A stretch of DNA of 64,000 bases from positions 62,001-126,000 of the forward strand of contig JAIXMQ010000026.1 of NCBI GenBank assembly GCA_025716855.1, written 5' to 3'. Both the position numbers and the translations under genes were made by a program. Origin of the DNA: Pilaira anomala. Its lineage: Eukaryota > Mucoromycota > Mucoromycetes > Mucorales > Mucoraceae. The first letter of the stretch is position 1. Each line of letters opens with the position of its first letter. Under the pieces are notes generated by a model. The model worked only from the letters and a program-made list of their open reading frames with translations. It had not been told where the DNA came from and ran no database searches. Of this stretch, positions 1-11,956 are shown piece by piece.

Positions 1-26
1 ACCTGATTTTTTTTTTTTTAATGTAG

Positions 27-511
27 ATTCAAACAGAAACACAAGTCATTCAAGACATGTTGAACTCTATAACACAACAATATGAAGCTTTAGAATCTAC
101 TTTTGACAGTATTGATCAGTTGGAGGTATAAAAATAAAAAATAAAAAAAAAAGACTTTCTTAAACTCAGTTAATAAGCAAAAATGATATATGTAAACAGA
201 TCCTTGTGAATAAAGTGAAAGATACTTATAACGCCGTAGCAGAAAATGTGGATCAAATTGAAAAGGCAGTCTCTGCTAGCACAAGACAAGTAAAAAAAAA
301 AAAAAAAAATGATCTGATTTATTATAATATTTTTTTAGTTCAACATTTTTTTTTTTTTTTTTTTTATTAGGGTAAAAGAACTGATATTCCTGTACAACCT
401 TATTTTCCACCTCCAAGACCTGTTGAAATTTATCATACAAAGGAATTATTTGATTCGTTAGAAATTTCGCTTAATAATGACCAAGAGGAGGAGGAGGAGG
501 AAGGATCATGA
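27..511 (+). CDS. BLOC-1 subunit 4 (cappuccino)-like protein, 3' part
   Basis: Three visible exons (27-125, 200-289, 371-511) join in phase 0; the 5' end lies before the window. The visible 109 residues begin with a heptad-rich helix (key pieces QDMLNSITQQYEALE, IDQLE, VNKVKDTYN) followed by a proline-rich stretch and an acidic tail EEEEEEGS. The helix pattern with an IDQLE..V..VK core resembles BLOC-1 subunit 4, a small coiled-coil component of the endosome/lysosome-related organelle biogenesis complex. This is from remembered family pattern only. Any short coiled-coil adaptor (other BLOC subunits, kinetochore or SNARE-associated proteins) could look alike. Splice sites are canonical GT-AG and the acceptors sit after long T runs. 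Confidence 0.5.
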
Positions 512-716
512 AAGTCATTATCGGATAACCTATTTTATTATGTATAAATCATTTGTTTATATTATATATATAAAAAAAAAAAAAATACCTGATTTAAAAA
601 GTAGATCGTCTTGAGTTATCAATGATGATGATTGTAATAAACTATGTCATAGTTTTTTTTTTTCAATTTACATGATTATTATTGTTGCTGTGATACAAAA
701 AAAAAAAAAAAACTTA

Positions 717-1097
717 CTAATGGTTTTCATGATAGCTCGTGTATTGAACTGGCATTCCATTTGGTCCTGTCACATAAAGTGCGAAATTACCTTTAGGTCC
801 ATTATGTAATTCATATTCAACCTATATCATCATAATGTATAAATAAATTGATGTGATGACAATATGATAAAGTAATGAATTAATAATTATATACATATAT
901 ACCTCTTCTCCCTATACATTATACAATAACGTAAAAAAGGACGTGTAAATAAAAAAAAAAAATCGGTTTTTTTATGTTGGGTTTTATGAATAATTATAAA
1001 ACCTTATTTAGATGGGCTTGAAATAAATTATTTGGACTAGTAATGATGGAAGTACGATGAACAAATACTGCATATCAATAATATAAGAGTACTGCTA

Positions 1098-1131
<34 letters not shown>

Positions 1132-1328
1132 AAGATATCATTCTCATTACCTTCTGGTACTTTTGATCCTCTATGACCTAATGTTCGAAACGGTGTAATA
1201 AATCCATACCCTTTCTTTGCATTAAAGAACTTGACACGTCCAGTCCTTCTTTGATTATTTGTAAAAGGCGGCTCAAGCCATTTACAATAAGTAGACGTAG
1301 TATGTTGATAAGATTTAAATTGAAACAT
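717..1328 (-). CDS. Cold-shock domain RNA/DNA-binding protein, about 117 aa
   Basis: Exons on the minus strand: 1328-1151, 1067-1003, 911-903 and 821-717 (354 nt, in frame). After a 28-residue N-terminal extension comes a cold-shock domain: GRVKFFNAKKGYGFI (RNP1-like), EVFVHRTSI (RNP2-like), LNKGEEVEYEL and a GPNG turn near the end. Cold-shock domain proteins bind single-stranded RNA or DNA and act as chaperones or translation modulators. The third exon is only 9 nt (Gly-Glu-Glu). Leaving it out keeps the frame but deletes the conserved GE(E/V)V motif of the domain, which is why it is included. The insert after the GFI motif (about 15 residues, TLGHRGSKVPE) is longer than in bacterial CspA. 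The gene lies 124 bp downstream of the double-PH gene, in the same direction. Confidence 0.85.
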
Positions 1329-1452
1329 ATAATTATTATATAAAAAAAAAAGAAAAGAAAAAAGAAGTTTTTTAAAAAAAACAAAAAAAAAAAAAGAACC
1401 CTTTTTTTTTTTTTTTATGTATATATATATATATATAAAACTAATCTAACAA

Positions 1453-3621
1453 TCAACAACAAATGGTTTGGACCCAACTTTCTTTTTCTGTTTTTGATTT
1501 TGCTATAAAGATATGCTTTTGACCATCATGATAAATTACAAAACAACATTCAACTTGTGTACTTGTAATCACTTCTCCATCTTTGAAGAGTCGTGGGGTT
1601 TGTTCAGTCAGTCCTCGAATATAATGACAACACGCTTCGCCACTTGAGAGGTAACTGTCTTTTTGAGAGAAACTGAAATCGAGGACTGGATAAGCACCTG
1701 GTTCTTTGCTTGTTTTAAATGCACAGAAATCACCATCATTTGTCATAATACAGGTTCTCCTTTCAAATGTGGAGAATTTACTACCACTTTGTCTAACATA
1801 TAAACTACCTAATTTCTATATATTTTTTTTTTTTTTAAAAAAGAATTAAAAAACAAGCACCCTTTTTTATAAATATATGTATTTTTTTTTTTTTTTTTAC
1901 CGAAATATGTTCCATCGTTTGCCCTCCCATACTATAATAATTTTGTATAGCCCGAATTCGATCTCTCCAATGAGTTTGACTTTTGATTTGAAACAAGTAT
2001 TGATCCAGTTGAACAATATGTTTTTCATCACCTTCTTCTTCAGCATGACACGTCTTTTCACTAATTTCCTTGATTGTTAATAAATCAATCACGCCCACTG
2101 CCGATCGTGGTTGATTTGAGTCAGCAGGCGCTAAATTAGGAAACGTTTGGTTAGGTCGTTTGATACAACTTAATAAAAAGGATGCGAGTCTTTTGATAAC
2201 AGGCACAGGTGACTTGATTTGGTATAAGAACAGGTAATGATCTACAGTCACTGCATACAAAAGTGTGTTTGATCGACAGAATTTACCGGTTTTGGAAGCG
2301 TCCAAGATGTATCCTTCAATCCGTTCCGGTGTTTGGGGTATAGGTAATTTATCTTCATAAAATCTGACTTGTAACTCGTGCGTCTAGTTTTTTTTTTTTT
2401 TTTTTTTTTTTTTTGTAAGTATTTATTTAAATGGAAAAGAATCATTTTTGTGTGTAGTTTACCTTTTCTATTAATTTCGGGTCAATCAAAAACGTATCAC
2501 ATTCTTCTCCTAGTTTTGTTGCCCATTCAATTTGGTTATTTACTTGAGATTTCCAACATAAACCTAATGTAGTTGTGTTCCAATTGGTCGGTTTCTCTTT
2601 TATCTTGTTCAACAAGGTTAAAGCACTTTCTAAAACTTTACCGAGGTGTACATTTTGATCGCCATGTCGGATAAACTCGCTTATGGGTAATTGAATGGTG
2701 GTATCAAATATGGGTACAGATAAAATCACATTTTTTGGAATCGGTTTCTTTGAATGTTGAGGTAAACATCTGTAAAGTGAGCGATACCATTGCTGAGAGA
2801 CATTGACAGAAGTTGTTTGAAAGAAATACTTGTTATGTTTACTGATAAGTGACCAAGAGAAATCCAATTGAGACAACAAGGATAAAAAGTAACTGGGTGT
2901 CTTTCGTCTAGCAGGTACTCTATTTTTTTCAAATAAGCCATTATCAATAGCAGGATATAATTCAAGTCGATGTTTTGGTTCTGTATGTATAAAATGAAGA
3001 CATCGAGAGAAGCACTAGGTTTTTTTTTTTAAAAAAAAAAAGAGAGAGAGTAAATAAAATCGGTAATGGATTCAAAAGATCGGCTTATTTCTTACATTAT
3101 TTTTACATTGACATGGTTTGTACAACTCGAGACGACCTGTGTTAGTAATGACAGCTCTAAATTCTTTCCATTTTAATCGTAATCGATCCGTACGTAGAGC
3201 ATTTTTCTCTAATGCAAGTTGCTTTTTTGAGACATGAGCACATAAAATGATGCCTTCGTGTATGTAATGGACGTTTTTAAAATCGACATGATCAATGGGT
3301 ATAGTTGCAGGTTTATGCGAATAAGCAGATGAGATGCGAGATAAGATCGAGGGTCGACGTGGTTTCTTTGGTTCTTTGTTTCGTAAGAAACCTGCTGTTG
3401 TATTCGTAGGGGATTCGAATTCGGATTGTGCATCATAAAATAAACTTTCTTGTGTGAATGTAATCATACTAGGTCGACGTTCTGTCGATTGCATTGTGTT
3501 GGGTGTTCCAGTTCTTAAGATCGAGATCGGTGTTGTGGAAATAAATGGTGGTCGAGGGTTCGATAAAGGGTGTTGAAGGTCACTACATATAAATTACTCT
3601 TTTTAGTATTTTAGGTTAAGG

Positions 3622-3652
<31 letters not shown>

Positions 3653-3803
3653 TGTATATACATATTTACTCTTCTGTACTGTCGATAAAAATTTGTGGAG
3701 AATTCATTGATACATTTGTAGTGCTCATTGAGTATTCTTTAAAATTCGATACAAGTTGATCTTCTGAATTCAAAACTATCTTTGTCTTTTCCGAGTAGCT
3801 CAT
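1453..3803 (-). CDS. Double PH-domain protein, Spo71/Mug56-like, 672 aa
   Basis: Five exons (3803-3670, 3582-3096, 3014-2463, 2383-1901, 1815-1453) join in frame to 672 codons. Residues about 180-200 (KWKEFRAVITNTGRLELYKP) open a PH-like fold. The middle section reads FSWSLISKHN, VNVSQQWYRSLY, KKPIPKNV and IQLPISEFI, the arrangement seen in fungal sporulation PH proteins of the Spo71 (yeast) and Mug56 (fission yeast) type. The C-terminal exons hold a second PH domain ending in the signature helix with Trp (KESWVQTI). Such proteins act at the forming spore or prospore membrane through phosphoinositide binding. The start at 3803 is the first ATG in the first exon; longer frames upstream run into low-complexity sequence. 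The family call is from memory of motif order, so treat 'double PH protein' as firm and Spo71/Mug56 as probable. Confidence 0.65.
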
Positions 3804-4159
3804 CTTTTTTTTATATATATATATGTATAAAACAATAAATAATGGCACAGAAAGAAAAAGGGAAAGAGAGAGAGAGAGAGAGGAAATAAAAAGGAAAAAA
3901 AAAAAGAGAGAAATAAATGGTATTTCTAAATCACTCCCTTTGTTCTCCTTCTCAATTGCTTTTATATTATATACATTTATCAATTACACTCTTTCTCATT
4001 ATGATAAATGATTAAGTGACATCACGTCTTCTCCATGAACCCTTTTTTTTTTTTTTTATTGTCCCACTTCCAATGAAACCATAGATGCACTTCACCCCCT
4101 TTCTTTTGTGTATGAAACAATAACTTTATAAAATACATTTATTCTCTTGGTATTTTTCA

Positions 4160-4196
<37 letters not shown>

Positions 4197-5696
4197 TGAG
4201 TATGTGACATGCAACATGGCTCATCTATTTTAATCACCATTTTGCTGCATAAATTTCGAATATAACCAATGCATTTATTAAATCAAATGCGTTTATTATG
4301 TGAGTATGTCTCTTTATCAAAACGCCGTTACTGCTTTTTGAGTGTAAGGAGAAAAGACAACACTTGTATCACAATAGTAAATAGATCATATTCTTTATGC
4401 TAGAAGACCATTTTTAACTCAACAATGATCCTGTTTATAATGCTCATACACCTTTTTTTTTTTTTTTTTAACTTGTAACAATATGCCAACCACTAAAGAC
4501 ACCCCCCTTTTTTTCATATTACCATTGTTGTGATTGGTTTTAATTCTATAAAATATCATGTCAGTGAGACAGAAATTAAGTAACTCTAAATTTAAATACA
4601 CACATTGTCGCGTGCGATATACAAGTTTAAAATAAAAAGGGATAGTTTTTTTTTTTCATGTAAAAAAAAAAAACCATTCAGTCGAGATATAAATCAAATC
4701 TGTTCATTAAAAATAGAAAAAAATAGTAAACACTTCTCAAGGGTAAGTGTGTGTGTGTGTGTGTGTCGGCACGCAACATTATTTTGAGCGTTTCTTTTTT
4801 TTTTACTAAATACCTTTGTTTGTAAGCAGAAATATTCTTAAATTTTTAATATGTACTTTAATATAACATTAGCTAATGAATGGGATCTTGATGAGGCCTA
4901 TATATGCATACTATTCTTTAAGCGAAGGGAATGATTCTACTGTAAGACAGCTCATTCAAGATATTAAATCATTCATCTACACCCGCCCGGACACAACTAA
5001 AGAAGGCCGACAAAAGGAAAAATATTTACTGGCAAAAAAAAAAAAAAACGTAATGATATTGTAATATACTTGTTACAAAAAAATTCTAATTGTATAAAGA
5101 CTCTACTCAAAAATAGAAAAAATGGTCAAAGAGCCTCAAAAAGGTAAAGCTTGTAAAAACCACGTAAAAATCGTTCATTAATTATTCATGTAATAGGAAG
5201 CTTCTATAGTTAACAATAACAGAAGAAAGCAAGCAGGCAATGTCAGTCAACCTACTAATGCTAAGAAGGTCACAATTAAATTTAGTGAGTGTGATTTATT
5301 ATTATTGTATATTATATATTTTTTTTTTCACTGTAGATCTAACAAAATATTGACGGTAGCAATCACTACCGTGCATATTATTAACCTCATTCGTATAAGA
5401 TTGCTATACCAAGCTCTCTGGCTTGTGTAAAAAATGTAAAAACATATGTACAAAATATGTTTGTTCTTCTCTTATTTTTATACCAGGTATTTAATCAGTT
5501 ACAGACTGATAAGTTCAATCGATCATAGGAATATTAATAATACCATGAATGATGTATGTTATGTTCATCCCGCTATATTAAAATTATTAGGAACTTGTTA
5601 TGGAGTAACGAGTTAAGGGCTAAGTGTCACTTGAGTTTGCATTAATCACTTGATTGTTATTGTTGAGTTCTTAATTTTTTTTACACGCCACAGAAC

Positions 5697-5698
<2 letters not shown>

Positions 5699-5749
<51 letters not shown>
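5699..5749. repeat. T homopolymer of 51 bases
   Basis: An unbroken run of T ending just before AGTTTCATT. It is the longest homopolymer noticed in the window and lies in gene-poor DNA. Its assembled length may be unreliable. Confidence 0.9.
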
Positions 5750-5751
<2 letters not shown>

Positions 5752-6135
5752 TTTCATTATATATAAATAAATCATTTTTTTTATCTTTCTACTTCCTTTT
5801 TTTTTTCAAATATAAACCATAAAGCTTTCCTACATCTTTTTCTCTTCTTTAATCACATACGTTATCTAGACAAGAGATCTCATCAAAATATGGGCAACTT
5901 TGAAACGCGTATAATACATGTTTTATGAATGGTAAGATAATAGCATTTCATAAACCCCGATAATTTTTATCACAGTGTGGTTCATTGTCTAATCTCAATA
6001 ACAAATACTTTTTCTATACATGTATGTATTTAGTACGGAAAATATTCTGACCGAAATCTTTAGGGCAAGATGACCGTCAGCGAGGAGCGGAAGCGGGAAA
6101 GTTAAAGTTTCATTTCGGAGGCTGCGCCACCGTAA

Positions 6136-6480
6136 TTGAAGAGTTGTAATGAGAAGGTGTATGAAAGGAAACTACATCCGAAGAGAGATTCTTGGCGTAA
6201 ATGGGTACAAGACAGTATGTACCATTGTATCAAGCTTTTTCTAGCCGAATACTTCCGCCTGATAGATCAAACGGAAAGGGATCTGTTAAGAAGAGTTTGG
6301 TCTTATGTAGATACGGTATTTGATTTCAGCACTCTGAAATGTAGAAGGTAAATCAAATCAACATATGTTATTACTCAATCTAGTTAATTTTTTTTATATT
6401 ATTTATTAGTCGAGAAGGAAGAAACCAGGATAGATGTCAATCGTTTTCAACCGCCTTTATTATCCTAAAAAATAGACTAC
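6136..6480 (+). pseudogene. Decayed fragment of an unidentified, possibly multicopy Mucorales gene
   Basis: A frame at 6136-6351 reads DSWRKWVQDSMYHC, LAEYFRLIDQTERDLLRRVW and YVDTVFDFSTLKCRR. It is followed by a plausible intron (GTAAATC to TTAG at about 6408) and a short continuation SREGRNQDRCQS before stops accumulate. Further down, around 6515-6570, a shifted frame gives EIGNGEHASYIFE. The composition is protein-like but there is no closed gene model. It reminds me loosely of repeated lineage-specific genes in Mucorales genomes, and I cannot assign a function. It may be a remnant of a transposon-borne or expanded family. Confidence 0.35.
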
Positions 6481-9400
6481 AATAGCAAGACAATTTCTTG
6501 CTATTCTTGAACTTGTCTATCGTGCGAGATTGGTAATGGAGAACACGCATCATATATCTTTGAAAGACAATTCAATATCACAAGCTAAGCGTAAGACAGT
6601 TATATCATACTAACTTCACCTTACATTGGTGAGAAAATTAGCATACTTTCATACGTAGTGGTAAATTTTTGAACATGCGGACCTTTTAAATATACAATCA
6701 AACACTAAATTAACCTTCTTGGATGTAAAATCAACAATGTTTGGAGCCCGTGAGCAATACTAACGGTAAGAAGTTCAGAGTTTGGAATATAGGGATTTGG
6801 CTGCCGTCTTAAATTTTATGGCAATTGTGAAGCAGCTACACAAAACTACAAGTCGTCCTGACAATATTCAAAATAAAAACGTTCGAAGTAGACAACCCTG
6901 AAAAAAAAAAAAAAAAAAAAAAAAAGCCCGTAAAAAGTAACTTCCTTTCTAGTTATTGCTAAGAACAATCAAGATACTGAGTAATATTACTGCAAAAGTA
7001 TTTTCATATTCAAAACAATAGTTCATTTTATTCTCAAGCTTTGCTCCAAAACTAATCCTCAGTTGTTTTAATTATTTTCAAATTCTGTTCCAAAAATAGT
7101 GGAAAATCCAGTGTTACGAAATTCATAAAAAGGGGAAAATCACAGGAACAATTATAACCTTATTTTTTTTTTTTTTTGGGAGGTCGGAGATTTTTCATTG
7201 TGCAATAAAAATGGATTCAATTGTGAGGCGTAATATTGGTTACGTTAAATAATATATGACAGTTTGTTTTATACTTGGTAACTATATTCTAATATAGCAA
7301 TCATTCATTAAGAGTTTAAATGAAACCAGTTTTAATTCTCTGTGGCATAAGTAGTCTTTGTTTTGTGTGTGGTTTCTTTCATTAGAAAATGAGGATGGAT
7401 GGGTATATTAAGAAGAATCAGGTTGATTATGATTTATTTTTAAATAGAATTCTAAATATTATTTTGCCTTTTTCCGAGTTTTTTTTTTATTAGAACATTT
7501 TACACTGGTATGAATTAAGATATTTTATCAGGTCATGTTGCTCCATCCAATAATCTAATATTAATGAATTTTTTTTTTCTGAAATGAGAAAAAAAAAGCC
7601 TTTTCTAACGTGCCAATCATCCTAAACTAACCTGTTTTCATTCATTACCTTGCAACAAGTGTAATTCTAATATTTCATCTTTTAAAACTGAGATAGGCCT
7701 TTTTAAATCAAAAAAAGTCGTGTTTTTTGATTTTATAGGATGATTTTGAGTTCATCTATTAGATGTATCAATAAATAAATAAATAAAAAGACGTGTGTAA
7801 CAATTTGAAAATAATGACTTGATCTAAGAACAGTACCCCAATTAAAAAAAAAAAAAAAGAAAAGGATTACCTTTTCTCAAAATGTTGTGGGTTGTGGTTG
7901 TAACCCAGAAAATAAAGTTAAAAAAAGATGAGGATATGTACAAAAACAGAAATAGGGTTAAAGTTTTTTTTTTACGAATCCATGGATAAATATTTACTGG
8001 GTTAGAAGATTAAAATGTTCTGGATACAGAAGAGTTATAATTCTCACCATATAAACCTTTTACAGAAAGTATTTATACGCTTTCAGGGAAAAAACCAGGT
8101 ATTGAAAATTTGTACAAAGACATTTGCCAGAAAAGTGAATAAAAGATAAGAAGAAAAGAAAATACAAGTTTTTTTTTTTGTTGCTAAACACAACCACTAA
8201 ATGTACGCTTTTAGCCTATTGTTTAATTAAACCATAAGGTAGTTAATATTGTCGAAGATGGTTGTGGAACAGCTGAATAACTTGATAAAGCTAAAAGTTA
8301 GCTACAGAGCCATTTAAAAAATTGCTGCATACATCGGATAAAACTGTCAACTATATTATACAAAATCATATAGTAACTCCTGTTGAGCAAGGAAATAATT
8401 TCTTCAATTTAGTTTTCAGTTAAAATTTTAAAAATATAAACTGAATTTGGCTAACTGTGTTTCTGAGCAGGGATTTTCAGAGAGTAGCCTATAAAAAGGG
8501 CGCCTATTTTAACATAATAGCTTTTCTTTAACTGAAGCAACCAACACTACTAAAGTGCTTAAGGCATAATATAGACTTAAAAACAGCAAGAAATCTATCG
8601 CTCTACTTTATTGTATATTGATATTATATCTATTGTTATATATTTTTCCTTAATTAAATTTTTATTGAATAAAACTTTTACAATCTATTACTAGTCAAAT
8701 ATCTTTTCATGTTCGGTCTCTTATTTATAAGACCTTGGGTTCAATATATCGATCTATAAGCTTTCAAGATCATTTATTATGAACTGATTTTTTTGGCTCT
8801 TTTTCTAACTAACTATTTATTCATCATTTACCGTTTTTGGTCCTTTGATTATAAATTAATTTGGCTCTACATCATACTTTAGAATCACAGGAACTGAATA
8901 TGTACAAGAGAAATATTAGTTATTTGTTGTTCTGACTTATAATAAAAAATATATAAATACACTTTGATATTTTATGTATCAAAAAGAACAGTTACATTAA
9001 AGACATAAACGCTTAAAGATTTGAAAACGCTTGAGATTCAACTACATTACATAGGATTTGAAAGCAGGAAATTAGAGTCAGTTAACTTACTGCTAAGATG
9101 TAACACAAAGCTCAAGATCATGCATATACCAAATTAGTAAATTGTCATAAGCTGTCGTAAGCGAGAGAGTAACTTTTCCTTGTTTTTTAAAAATATTTCA
9201 ATTGTTCACTTAAAAATAAAGACAATGCCAAGGCTGTATTCTACTTGGGTTTCAAACAAGAGATCTTTATTCTGCATATTTTGATAATAAACTTTATTCA
9301 CCAACATTTTTTGTAAGCATTTGTCCGATAGCCGTACAAGGTTACACTAGCTCTGTGGACTTCTTGGTCTGTCTGAGTAACCTTTGCAAAGTAGAGATAC

Positions 9401-9908
9401 CATTCTATTAGGAGTGTTGGGTGCTAGGATAATTTACGTTAGAAGCAAAGTGTTTTTACATGAATATTTCATGTAACAGCTACGTCAATAGAATATATAA
9501 GAATTTGGAATTACGGCACGTATGTAAATTGAATTCGAGAACACATATTTTAAGTGCTAGTATCCGTACCGAGACAGCGAATAACCTCTATTTGATAGGC
9601 TCGGAAAGTTTTGTATAGTTTCTTATATAATGCAAGATGAAGTGAAATAAAGTTCGAGTTATTTTAACAGCGCAACAACGTCGATTTTTTCAGTTGATTA
9701 TTTGGTAGAGGGTATGTTCGTTTTCACTCGATATTCAACTTACCCGAGGGAGGCTCTCCAAGTACTAAGTGCAACATCAGAAAAAGAACAAAAAGTATCT
9801 GTTCCTGTTGTGCTATTGAATACGAAATCCATTACACAAAATATTCAGATTTATTTTTCTGTACACTTCTGTACTGTAATAAGAGATAGATTATATGCTT
9901 ATTTAAGC

Positions 9909-9946
<38 letters not shown>

Positions 9947-10400
9947 GGACGGCACCCAAAGGTTTACACAGTTTAATCCACATGATAAAGTCTCACTTGT
10001 AAGAAAAAAAAACTCGTAATAAACAAGTCAAATTGCTAAATAATAAAAACTAGCTAAATATATTAACATACAATTATTGTTATTCTAATTATTATGTTTT
10101 ATTTCAACTGTGTGCTCAAAGATTGTGTCAAAGATATTTAATTTTCGATCTTTAATTAGCAAATTGCATTTACGTGTCTTTGACATGATTATTCTATCAC
10201 AAGCCACACTCTCCGGAAGCTTATAACATATCATAACTAAGTCACAATTTTATGAACATAGCATTCTCAAAACTATACTACTAATAGTTATTTGTATATT
10301 CACTTTATTTTAGAAGATATTAAGAAAGCAAAGGAAAGTATCTTTTTTTTTTTTTTTTTTTTTAACGGAAAGACACAACCTTTGAATATATGAAAACATA

Positions 10401-11761
10401 TTAGCTTCTGTGACCTGTTTTATGAACTTCATATTGAATATACACCGGTCTTGGGATAGTAACATGCTCTTTTAAGAGACTTTTGAAAGTAGAACCCCCT
10501 TTCAAGCGTATGTAAGCACTAGAGAACACTTTGCATATATAATTAATTTCTGAAGCTTGGCAAGAGTTCCTAACGTAGAACAGTTATCTTTAGTATGAAT
10601 CATAAGATTATATTTAAATATACTTTAAACACTTACGCAATATTACGAGTTTTGTCTATGGGGTCCATAAAAATAACAGCATCCTTTTTCCAATTAGATC
10701 GCATAAAGCAAGCTCCTTGAGGTACATGAAGTGACATGGGATTTGCAAAGTGTGTGACAGAGCTGAACCATTTAAATGCTTCTACAACTAGCTGGCCTAC
10801 ATTTTTCATATTCTTACCATCCCAATATATCTCAACTGATGATTGTGTAAGCAGGTCTTCCCGGAAATGCGCATATTGCTCGTTTTTGATGCGAACGCAT
10901 TTATGAAATTCATTTTCGAGAGAGGTAAATTTAGTACAGATATGTTTTTCGGGTGGTTCTTTCGATCGAATCTTGTGTAAGAGTGGCAATACAGGTGGCT
11001 CTTGAACAAACATTAAAAAGTAAAGTCCCATCATAATGAAGGTGTATGAGCTAAGATATCCTTTTGTATCTGCATCATTTATCAGCGTTTTTATCTCAAA
11101 GTTTACTATGACAATTCTTACCTTCATTGATCCCTCTAGATTTAATAAATTGCTTTAAAGCAAAAATAAAGGGCTTTACACGATTATCCAAAGTCAAATA
11201 TTCAGATATCAAGTTTGTTCTTTTGATGTCATCTGCATTTCCATGACTGATATCGCATCGTATGTCGTATTCAGGGTCTCTGAAAGTGCAGAAGTGCGTT
11301 CTACCATGCACATTTGATCTGACCTGTTTCATTCCAGATTCGTAAAGCCCAAGTGCTACAGTACGTATTTGACGTATATCATCATGAATGACAACCTCGT
11401 CAGTATCAGTATCTTCATGACATATGGGATACGTGTTTGTATAATAAATGTCTATAGCATCATCCTCGGCAGCTAATCCGTTTGCAGTTGATCTATCATA
11501 CGTTAGCTATGTTACTGATTTATATCTAATATATATTTTTCTTTTGTTTTACCCGTAGATGTATCCAATCCATCCCTCTTTCCCTTTCCCACTAAGCATG
11601 AAATTAATTTTTCTCAAGACTTTTAGTCTTTTTTCGCAACCACCAGGTACAATAGCCAACTGTGAATGGTTGAATATAAGTATCAAGAATCGATTGATTT
11701 ATGTTAACTCGCTTACTTTGGCCATAGCATTAACTTCTTTTCCCAATTCAGAAAAATCCAT
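10401..11761 (-). CDS. Cid1-like nucleotidyltransferase homologue, copy A, 374 aa
   Basis: Exons 11761-11717, 11659-11553, 11492-11122, 11069-10637 and 10569-10401 sum to 375 codons including stop. The fold is that of noncanonical poly(A)/poly(U) polymerases (Cid1, PF03828 type): a GS motif made across a splice junction (GSTANGLAAEDDAIDIYY), the third-strand Asp in RCDISHG, the helix pair NLISEYLTLDNRVKPFIFALK, the central-domain signature LSSYTFIMMGLYFLMFVQEPPVLP, and the PAP-associated end DPIDKTRNIA. Compared with copy B the first Asp of the DxD metal motif is Ala, while the second and third Asp remain. Activity is therefore doubtful. It lies 195 bp downstream of copy B in the same direction, so the two are tandem duplicates. 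Confidence 0.8.
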
Positions 11762-11956
11762 ATCTGTTATAAACAAGTAATAAAAAAAAAAAAAAAAAAA
11801 AAAAAAGAACAAAAAAAAGAAATAAATCTGACAAGTTCGAAAGATAAACTTTTTTTTTTTTTTACTGATGTGATAGATTTCCTTTAAAAAAAATGAAGTC
11901 ATGAATTAAACAAGTTTTATCACATAAGCATGCATACAGGATAAACATCAAGAAAT

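Larger units (their letters stand above)
3804..10400. other. Gene-poor region, about 6.6 kb
   Basis: No intact gene was recognised here. It holds long homopolymers (A runs near 4163-4194 and 9910-9943, a T run of 51 at 5699-5749), a short (GT)n at about 4747-4766, and scattered frames of 60-80 codons without recognisable motifs. A frame at 4876-5064 (starting MNGILMRPIYAYYS) and one at 9702-9947 (VEGMFVFTRYSTYP) have no family I recognise. One decayed coding fragment is listed separately at 6136-6480. Confidence 0.5.

Noticed and set aside
5366..5384. Perfect small hairpin ACGGTAG/CTACCGT
   Set aside because: A 7-bp stem alone in AT-rich DNA is expected by chance and has no adjoining gene.
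11559..11780. Plus-strand 73-codon frame over copy A 5' exons
   Set aside because: It is antisense to exons 1 and 2 of the Cid1-like copy A, whose exon lengths and motifs are conserved with B and C.
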